Origin: Actinomycetes bacterium | GTDB lineage: Bacteria; Actinomycetota; Acidimicrobiia; Acidimicrobiales; Microtrichaceae | DNA length: 11,138 nucleotides | Assembly (NCBI GenBank): GCA_023437745.1 | Contig: JAEZFI010000300.1 | Location: 1-11,138, forward strand | Direction: 5' to 3' | In this document: positions 6,340-11,138 of the stretch, in pieces | How the letters are laid out: each line of letters starts with the position of its first letter | Numbering within the stretch: the stretch's first letter is position 1 | Notes under the pieces: model-generated | What the model was told of the DNA's origin: nothing | Databases searched by the model: none | Seen by the model: only the letters and a program-made list of their open reading frames with translations | Translations under genes and position numbers: made by a program

Positions 6340-7245
6340 TCAGGGGTGCACCGGGGTGCGCACCGAGCGTGCGTGGGCGGCGATCGCGTCGGTGATCGAC
6401 GGCCACAGCGGCCGAGGCAGGTCGTGCGCCATCTCGTTGTAGACGACCAGCTTGGCCGCCGGGATCGCCTTGGCGGTCGCCTCGCCGGCGCTGAGGCGGA
6501 TGAGCGGGTCGCGCCGACCGTGGATCACCAGCGTCGGCACCTCGAGGCGCCGCAGCGAGCGGGTCCGGTCGCCCGACGCCAGCATCGCCGCAGCCTGGAA
6601 CATCAGGCCGTGCGGGTGGACGGCGCGCTCGAACCCGAGCGCGATGTGATCGCGCATGGCGTCACGGTCGAACAGCGGCCCGGCGATCAGCTCGGAGCGG
6701 GCGAGCTCGTACTCGATCGCCTCCTCCAGCGACTCCGGAGACCGACGCACGATGTTCCGCCACACCTTGCGGGCCGGGATGGCGAGGGGCAGCGAACCCG
6801 TGCTCGACATGATCGAGGTGAGCGACCGCAGCCGGTCCGGATGCTCGATGGCCATCGTCTGGGCGATCATCCCGCCCAGGGAGGCGCCGACCACGTGGGC
6901 CCGCTCGACGCCCGCGGCGTCGAGCACCGCGACGCCGTCGGCCGCCATGTCCGAGAACGTGTAGGGCGGTTCCCAGCGGCGAGCCCGACGGTGACCTCGG
7001 CCCAGCACCACGGTCGCCAGGTGCCCGAGCCCGGGCGGCTCGCCCTCGGTCGCCGAGGAGAGACCGGCGTCGCGGTTGTCGAACCTGATCACGCGGTGCC
7101 CGTGCGCCACCAGGTGGTCGCAGAAGCCGTCGCGCCAGGCGATCATCTGCGCGCCGATGCCCATCACCAGCAGGATCGGGTCGCCGTCGGCCGGGCCCCG
7201 CTCGTCCCACTCCAACTCGACGTCGCCGTTGGTCGCCCGGGCCAT
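6340..7245 (-). CDS. Alpha/beta hydrolase, RdmC (aclacinomycin methylesterase)-like
   Basis: This 301-aa protein is a classic alpha/beta hydrolase. It has the oxyanion strand ILLVMGIGAQMIAW, then RVIRFDNRDAGLSS, the nucleophile elbow VVGASLGG (Ser122), the acid Asp246 in HGRRDPLI, and the base His274 in NEMAHDLP. The DNRDxGxS pattern and the C-terminal block with PLWPSITDAI are typical of the group often labelled RdmC-like methylesterases. In most bacteria these sit outside antibiotic clusters and have unknown ester substrates, so the name indicates family only. A cap of helices spans about 150-230. No signal peptide is visible. The start is ATG 7245, with TACCGT exactly at -12 to -7 and no Shine-Dalgarno. 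It is a single-gene unit converging with glpX. Confidence 0.92.
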   Translation of the reverse strand: MARATNGDVELEWDERGPADGDPILLVMGIGAQMIAWRDGFCDHLVAHGHRVIRFDNRDAGLSSATEGEPPGLGHLATVVLGRGHRRARRWEPPYTFSDMAADGVAVLDAAGVERAHVVGASLGGMIAQTMAIEHPDRLRSLTSIMSSTGSLPLAIPARKVWRNIVRRSPESLEEAIEYELARSELIAGPLFDRDAMRDHIALGFERAVHPHGLMFQAAAMLASGDRTRSLRRLEVPTLVIHGRRDPLIRLSAGEATAKAIPAAKLVVYNEMAHDLPRPLWPSITDAIAAHARSVRTPVHP

Positions 7246-7248
7246 GCC

Positions 7249-7275
7249 GACACGGTATCGGCGGACCTCCGTGTC
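7249..7275. promoter_or_regulatory. Promoter region of the RdmC-like hydrolase with a 7-bp inverted repeat
   Basis: On the minus strand the -10-like TACCGT occupies 7257-7252, i.e. -12 to -7 from the ATG. Overlapping it is a perfect inverted repeat GACACGG (7249-7255) and CCGTGTC (7269-7275) with a 13-nt spacer. The repeat could be an operator or a weak 5' hairpin, or chance. The remaining intergenic DNA up to 7316 shows nothing recognisable. Confidence 0.35.
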
Positions 7276-7316
7276 CCCGCAAGGTCACCCACGAAAGGGA
7301 GGCCGGGGCCCGTCGA

Positions 7317-7847
7317 TCAGCCGTGACCCAGCGTCGACTCGGCGACCACACTCCAGGTCGCTCCTGCGTCGGGGCTGCGGCGGAGGAGCGCCATCGTGCC
7401 GACCTCGCACCGGTGCTCGAACCCCCTCAGCCGAGCGACAGCCCCCGCGAGACGGTCGGCACGCACCCGGTTCCTCAGGGTGACGTGCGGGACGTAGGGG
7501 CGGCGCTCGGGTCGCCCCAGCCCGGCGGCGTGCAACGCCGCCGGCAGTCGGTGCAGCGCGATGGTCGCCTCGCCGTCGGCACCCTCCACCGCCAGGTGCA
7601 CCGTCGGGGTACGGGGCGCGAACGTCGCGGCCGGGCCGAGGACGAGCGGGAGGGGCGGGACGCCGGCTGCGACCTCGGCGACCGCGGCCGCCGCAGCTCC
7701 GGTCCCGGCGTCGGTCACGTCGAACGGCGCGACCGACGTGACGTGCGGTGGGATGCGCTCGAGCCGCGTCTCCCCCGCCTCGACCCGCAGCGCGTCGAGC
7801 AGCACGGTCGTGGAGGGGTCGAACAGCAACGCGACCATCAGGCGCAC
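7317..7847 (-). CDS. 2H phosphoesterase superfamily (LigT-like) protein
   Basis: This 176-aa protein carries the two histidine motifs that define the 2H phosphoesterases: PPHVTSV (His35, Thr37) and VPHVTLRN (His121, Thr123). The spacing suits the LigT/2'-5' RNA ligase-like branch, cytosolic enzymes that act on 2',3'-cyclic phosphates or 2'-5' linkages. The real substrate here is unknown. I choose GTG 7847 because it yields MRLMVALLFDP, like family N-termini. GTG 7853 and ATG 7838 are alternatives, and none has a standard Shine-Dalgarno. A longer reading frame extends into atpC, but that part is an antiparallel-quality, Arg/Pro-rich shadow of atpC in another frame. It follows atpC in the same direction, separated by a long stem-loop, so read-through from the atp operon is possible. 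Confidence 0.8.
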   Translation of the reverse strand: MRLMVALLFDPSTTVLLDALRVEAGETRLERIPPHVTSVAPFDVTDAGTGAAAAAVAEVAAGVPPLPLVLGPAATFAPRTPTVHLAVEGADGEATIALHRLPAALHAAGLGRPERRPYVPHVTLRNRVRADRLAGAVARLRGFEHRCEVGTMALLRRSPDAGATWSVVAESTLGHG

Positions 7848-7853
7848 CGACAC

Positions 7854-7902
7854 GAAGTTCGCGCGTTCCTCCGCAGCAGGCGCGGATGGGCGCGCGAACT
7901 TC
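7854..7902 (-). terminator. Long stem-loop between atpC and the 2H phosphoesterase gene
   Basis: Perfect 12-bp arms GAAGTTCGCGCG (7854-7865) and its complement (7891-7902) enclose a 4x4 internal loop, a 5-bp inner stem (7870-7874 with 7882-7886) and a 7-nt loop. It starts 12 nt after the atpC stop and ends exactly beside the GTG at 7853. The likely role is termination or attenuation at the end of the atp operon, without a T-tract. A GGAGG (7868-7872, minus strand) lies inside the structure. Confidence 0.6.
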
Positions 7903-7914
7903 AGCAGGGTGGCG

Positions 7915-8346
7915 TCAGTGACCGGTGGGCGACGTGATGCGGCCGGCCGTCTCGAGGCGAACCTCGGCCCGGCGCAGTGCCGCCTTCGCATCCTCGTCGT
8001 CGGGGTTCGACGCGAGCATCGTCGTGGCGCGGTCCCGGGCGGCCTCCGCCCGGGGGACGTCGATCTGCTCGGACATCTCGGAGACGTCGGAGAGGACCGT
8101 GACCTTGGTGACGCCCTCGGCATCGGGGGGCGACACCTCGACGAAGCCCTGGTGCACGGCGATCACGGCGACGGTGTCGTCCATGAGCGTGACCCGCACC
8201 GGGTGGGTGACGAGGACGCCGATGAACGGCACGTGCCCCGGCAGGAACGCGATGTCCCCGTCGAGCGTCCGCGCCGTGACCATCTTGGCCTCGCCGGAGA
8301 AGCCGATGCGCTCCGGGGAGACGAGCTCCACCTGGAGTCGACTCAT
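7915..8346 (-). CDS. atpC: F1Fo ATP synthase subunit epsilon
   Basis: This 143-aa subunit of the F1 central stalk couples rotor movement to catalysis and can inhibit ATP hydrolysis. The N-terminal beta-sandwich (about 1-88) shows the family pattern: LQVELVSPER, then DGDIAFLPGHVPFIGVL, and VAVHQG-like AVIAVHQGFVEVS. The C-terminal helical hairpin (about 93-135) is rich in Ala, Arg and Glu (RAEAARDRATTM, AKAALRRAEVRLE). The ATG at 8346 overlaps the atpD stop as ATGA, with GGAG 8 nt upstream inside atpD, so translation is coupled. The order atpD-atpC is the standard operon end. The length is a little more than the 121 aa of M. tuberculosis epsilon but normal for bacteria. Confidence 0.95.
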   Translation of the reverse strand: MSRLQVELVSPERIGFSGEAKMVTARTLDGDIAFLPGHVPFIGVLVTHPVRVTLMDDTVAVIAVHQGFVEVSPPDAEGVTKVTVLSDVSEMSEQIDVPRAEAARDRATTMLASNPDDEDAKAALRRAEVRLETAGRITSPTGH

Positions 8347-9797
8347 GCGTTCTTCTCCAGTTCCTTGGCCTTGCGCTCTGCGTCCTCGGCACCGCCGACG
8401 TTGTAGAACGCCTGCTCGGGCAGGTGGTCGAGGTCACCGTTCACGAGGGCCTCGAAGCTGTCCACCGTCTCGTCGACCGGCGTCGTGATGCCGGGGAGGC
8501 CGGTGAAGACCTCGGCGACGTACATCGGCTGGGCGAGGAACTTCTGCACCTTGCGGGCCCGGTCCACGGTGATGCGGTCCTCTTCGGACAGCTCGTCGAG
8601 GCCGAGGATCGCGATGATGTCCTGCAGCTCCTTGTAGCGCTGGAGGATCTCCTGCACCCGGCGGGCGACGGCGTAGTGGCGCTCGCCGACGATCTCGGGG
8701 GCGAGGATCGACGAGGTCGAGGCCAGCGGGTCCACGGCGGGGTAGATGCCGAGCGCCGCGATGTCACGGCTCAGCTCGGTCGTGCCGTCGAAGTGGGTGA
8801 ACGAGGTGAACGGCGCCGGGTCGGTGTAGTCGTCGGCGGGCACGTACACGGCCTGCAGCGACGTGATCGAGCGGCCGCGGGTCGACGTGATGCGCTCCTG
8901 CAGCTGGCCCATCTCGTCGGCCAGGGGGGGCTGGTACCCCACCGCCGACGGCATGCGGCCGAGCAGCGTCGACACCTCGGAGCCCGCCTGCACGAAGCGG
9001 AAGATGTTGTCGACGAACAGCAGCACGTCCTGGCCCTTGGCGTCGCGGAAGTACTCCGCGATCGTCAGGGCGGCCAGGGCGACACGGAGGCGGACGCCCG
9101 GCGGCTCGTCCATCTGGCCGAACACGAGGGCGGCCTTGTCGAGGACGCCCGACTCCTCCATCTCGATGAACAGGTCGGTGCCCTCACGGGTGCGCTCGCC
9201 GACACCGGCGAACACGGACACGCCGCCGAACTCCTGGGCGACACGGCGGATCATCTCCTCGATGAGCACCGTCTTGCCCACGCCGGCGCCGCCGAACAGG
9301 CCGATCTTGCCGCCCCGCAGGTACGGGGTCAGGAGGTCGATGACCTTGATGCCGGTCTCGAACACCTCCTTCTTCGGCTCGAGCGTGTCGAAGTCGGGGG
9401 CCGGCCGGTGGATCACCCACTGGTCGTCGATCTTGGAGGCATCGAGCTCGGGGACGTCGAGCGGCTCGCCGACCACGTTGATCACGTGGCCGAGCACGCC
9501 CTCGCCCACCGGCATGGTGAGACCGTGGCCCAGGTTGCGCACGACGGCGCCCCGGGTCAGGCCGTCGGTCGGCTTCAGGCAGATGGCCCGCACCCGCGAC
9601 TCACCGATCTGCTGGGCCACCTCGGCGCGCACGGCGATGCCCTCGCCGTCGACCGTGATGGTCATCTCCAGCGCGGTGTTGATGGCGGGCACGGCGTCGG
9701 ACGGGAACTCGACGTCGACCACCGGGCCGGCGATCGCGACGACACGGCCGTCCTTGAGTGCCGCCCCGGTGTCGGTGCTGGTGTCGGTGACGGTCAT
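8343..9797 (-). CDS. atpD: F1Fo ATP synthase subunit beta (catalytic)
   Basis: This 484-aa catalytic subunit of the F1 head makes ATP from ADP and phosphate. It has the N-terminal beta-barrel (about 15-90), then the nucleotide-binding domain with P-loop GGAGVGKT (169-176), GERTREG with catalytic Glu201 and Arg202, Walker B LLFVDNIF (Asp263), and the ATPase alpha/beta signature PAVDPLASTS (353-362). The DELSEED motif (401-407) that contacts the rotor is intact in the C-terminal helical domain. The start at MTVTDTSTDTGAALKDGRVV is supported by AGGAG 8 nt upstream of ATG 9797. The gap to atpG is 14 nt, and the stop overlaps atpC. Nothing appears missing or changed. Confidence 0.98.
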   Translation of the reverse strand: MTVTDTSTDTGAALKDGRVVAIAGPVVDVEFPSDAVPAINTALEMTITVDGEGIAVRAEVAQQIGESRVRAICLKPTDGLTRGAVVRNLGHGLTMPVGEGVLGHVINVVGEPLDVPELDASKIDDQWVIHRPAPDFDTLEPKKEVFETGIKVIDLLTPYLRGGKIGLFGGAGVGKTVLIEEMIRRVAQEFGGVSVFAGVGERTREGTDLFIEMEESGVLDKAALVFGQMDEPPGVRLRVALAALTIAEYFRDAKGQDVLLFVDNIFRFVQAGSEVSTLLGRMPSAVGYQPPLADEMGQLQERITSTRGRSITSLQAVYVPADDYTDPAPFTSFTHFDGTTELSRDIAALGIYPAVDPLASTSSILAPEIVGERHYAVARRVQEILQRYKELQDIIAILGLDELSEEDRITVDRARKVQKFLAQPMYVAEVFTGLPGITTPVDETVDSFEALVNGDLDHLPEQAFYNVGGAEDAERKAKELEKNA

Positions 9798-9811
9798 TCC
9801 GGTTGCTCCTC

Positions 9812-10780
9812 TTATGAGCGCGAGCGGTTGAGGGAGTCGGTCAGCACGTCTGCCGACGTGAGGACCCGGTCGATGAGCAGGTCGCTGCCGTCGGACTGCG
9901 CGGCGCGCATGGCCTCGGCGCCACCGACGATCTCCATGATCTCGGTGGTGATGGCGTCCTGGCGGGCCCGGTTCATGGCCCTGCTGTACTTGACGATGAG
10001 CTCTTCGGCGTTGTCGGTGGCCGACTTCATGGCGCGCTGCTGGGCGGCGAAGAACGACGCCGAGCCTTCGAGCAGCGCGGCGTAGAGGCGGGCCTCGGCG
10101 TAGCGCGGCAGCAGGCGATCGAGGATCTCCTGCGGGTTGGGCTCGAACTCGTAGTCGGCCGCGGGGCCGTCGCTCGCCTGGGTGAGCATCGAGGAGTCGA
10201 GCGGCACGAACCGTCGGATGGCGACCTTCTGCGTGGCGGCCGACAGGAACTGGGTGTAGGCCAGCTCGACGAGGTCGTACTCGCCCCGCTCGAAGCGGGT
10301 CGTGACGTAGTCGGCGATGAGCCGGGCGTCCTCGTAGCTCGGCGTGTCGGACATGCCCTGGTAGGCCTGGTCGATATCCCAGCCGCGGAAGCGGAAGTAG
10401 GTCATCGCCTTCTTGCCCACCGTGATCAGCCGGGTCTGGCGACCCTCGGCCCGCTGGCGCTGCATCGAACGCTCGGCCGCCCGGATGACCGAGCTGTTGT
10501 AGGCACCCGACAGGCCGCGGTCGGCGGCGACCACCACGTAGGCGACGGTGTTCACCTGGTCGCGCTCCATGAGCAGGGGCGAGCCCCCGCCGGCGCCCGC
10601 CGCGGCCAGGTTGCGGATGACCTCGGTGATGCGCTCGCTGTAGGGGCGAGCGGCGGCCACCCGCTGCTGGGCCTTGACGATGCGGCTGGCGGCGATGAGC
10701 TCCATCGCCTTGGTGATCTTCTTCGTCGACTGGACCGACTTGATCTGCCGGCGCAGCGCCCGTTCCTTACCGCCAGCCAC
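9812..10780 (-). CDS. atpG: F1Fo ATP synthase subunit gamma, with C-terminal extension
   Basis: This 322-aa central shaft of the F1 motor begins with the typical long N-terminal helix (MAGGKERALRRQIKSV, TKKITKAMELIAASR). It contains the Rossmann-like globular domain with AADRGLSGAYN (85-95), and carries the gamma signature ITTEIMEIVGGAEA (277-290). In most bacteria the protein ends within a few residues of this signature. Here about 32 more residues follow (291-322), ending in LTDSLNRSRS. The start is GTG 10780, preceded by GGAG with a 6-nt gap. The atpA stop TAG lies inside this ribosome binding region (3-nt gap), which suggests coupled translation. The gene sits between atpA and atpD as usual. 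Confidence 0.97.
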   Translation of the reverse strand: MAGGKERALRRQIKSVQSTKKITKAMELIAASRIVKAQQRVAAARPYSERITEVIRNLAAAGAGGGSPLLMERDQVNTVAYVVVAADRGLSGAYNSSVIRAAERSMQRQRAEGRQTRLITVGKKAMTYFRFRGWDIDQAYQGMSDTPSYEDARLIADYVTTRFERGEYDLVELAYTQFLSAATQKVAIRRFVPLDSSMLTQASDGPAADYEFEPNPQEILDRLLPRYAEARLYAALLEGSASFFAAQQRAMKSATDNAEELIVKYSRAMNRARQDAITTEIMEIVGGAEAMRAAQSDGSDLLIDRVLTSADVLTDSLNRSRS

Positions 10781-10783
10781 GGG

Positions 10784-11138
10784 CTACTCCTGGCCGTCGG
10801 CCGGAGCGTCGGCCGGGGTGGCGTCGGCCGGGGTGGCGGCGGCAGCCTCGTCGGCGGCCTGCTCCCAGCTGAACTGCTCGCCGAAGCCCTTGATCGCCGC
10901 CTCGAAGGCGTCGATGTCGGTGATGTCGCCCGTCGACTTGATGCTCTCGAGCAGGTCGGTGTGGCGGTTGCGGAACCAGGCCAACAGCTCGGTCTCGAAG
11001 CGCCGCACCTCCTCGACCGGCACCGGGTCGAGGTAGCCGTTGGTCGCCGCGTACAGCGACACGACCTGCTCCTCGACGGGCAGCGGGCTGTTCAGCGGCT
11101 GCTTGAGCAGCTCGACGAGGCGGTAGCCGCGGTCGAGC
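10784..11138 (-). CDS. atpA: F1Fo ATP synthase subunit alpha, C-terminal part (5' end outside window)
   Basis: The visible 117 residues are the C-terminal helical domain of the non-catalytic alpha subunit. They run from LDRGYRLVELLKQP through the family motif VEEQVVSLYAATNGYLD (21-37) and RFETELLAWF to FGEQFSW (85-91). E. coli alpha ends at about the equivalent of that Trp. Here another 26 residues follow (92-117), rich in Ala, Pro, Thr and Asp, with a repeated TPADA unit. The gene continues past the right edge. An internal ATG-like start at 11062 (GTG in VVSLY) is not the real start because the conserved frame continues upstream of it. The stop TAG lies 3 nt before the atpG GTG. Confidence 0.97.
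   Translation of the reverse strand, partial: LDRGYRLVELLKQPLNSPLPVEEQVVSLYAATNGYLDPVPVEEVRRFETELLAWFRNRHTDLLESIKSTGDITDIDAFEAAIKGFGEQFSWEQAADEAAAATPADATPADAPADGQE
10796..10837. repeat. Short tandem repeat in the 3' end of atpA
   Basis: Two perfect 15-bp copies of GTCGGCCGGGGTGGC (10808-10822 and 10823-10837) are preceded by a 12-bp shortened copy (10796-10807). The repeats are in frame and encode the TPADA-TPADA-PAD tail of the alpha subunit. The copy number may vary between strains by slippage. Confidence 0.8.

Noticed and set aside
7848..8123. Extension of the 2H phosphoesterase to 268 residues
   Set aside because: The added residues overlap atpC in another frame, are Arg/Pro/Ser-rich, and cross the hairpin; the family-like N-terminus starts at 7847.
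8424..10085. A 553-residue plus-strand open frame opposite atpD and atpG
   Set aside because: His/Asp/Arg/Gly-rich shadow of the ATP synthase genes with no family features.
1..11138. Defence island, CRISPR array, prophage, insertion sequence or tRNA genes
   Set aside because: No regularly spaced repeats, transposase, integrase, nuclease or toxin motifs, or tRNA-like cloverleaf were seen; all gene space is accounted for by housekeeping or single-domain genes.

Overview
The window is very GC-rich, densely packed DNA with nearly every third codon position G or C. It carries the 3' part of an atpA-atpG-atpD-atpC operon, a MurA with Asp in place of the catalytic Cys, a class II (GlpX) fructose-1,6-bisphosphatase and start sites that look leaderless. 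Together these suggest a high-GC Actinobacterium. The family mix (C-terminal HPD-motif protein, tandem DUF2007-like protein, SRPBCC-like/MFS fusion) makes me think of Acidimicrobiia, but that is inference. There is no sign of phage, transposon, CRISPR array or integrated island.

Layout, left to right. 1-65: low-complexity poly-C/poly-G DNA. 66-1316 (-): murA. 1341-2933 (+): membrane transporter of the MFS with an extra soluble N-terminal domain, divergent from murA across only 24 bp. 2950-3525 (-) and 3545-4252 (-): a two-gene operon in which an HPD-motif (J-domain-like) protein is followed by a small TEX30/KANSL3-type alpha/beta hydrolase. 4312-4367: a long stem-loop. 4391-5251 (-): acidic protein with two DUF2007-like repeats. 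5326-6306 (+): glpX. 6340-7245 (-): RdmC-like alpha/beta hydrolase. 7317-7847 (-): LigT-like 2H phosphoesterase. 7854-7902: a second long stem-loop. 7915-11138 (-): atpC, atpD, atpG and the 3' end of atpA, which runs off the right edge.

How the genes relate. The ATP synthase genes are one translationally coupled unit (ATGA overlap of atpD/atpC, 3-nt gap atpA/atpG, 14-nt gap atpG/atpD). murA makes the first committed peptidoglycan precursor and glpX serves gluconeogenesis, so the window is mostly core housekeeping. The order atp operon then murA, all in one direction, resembles Mycobacterium tuberculosis, where rRNA genes follow murA. The low-complexity left edge may therefore be a contig end next to an rRNA operon.

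The most interesting points are the extra C-terminal tails on the ATP synthase alpha and gamma subunits, the fused N-terminal domain on the transporter, the two long palindromes at gene 3' ends, the second of which abuts a start codon, and a recurring TANNNT box at exactly -12 to -7 from several start codons. I did not find a convincing wholly new system. This is largely an ordinary chromosomal core region.
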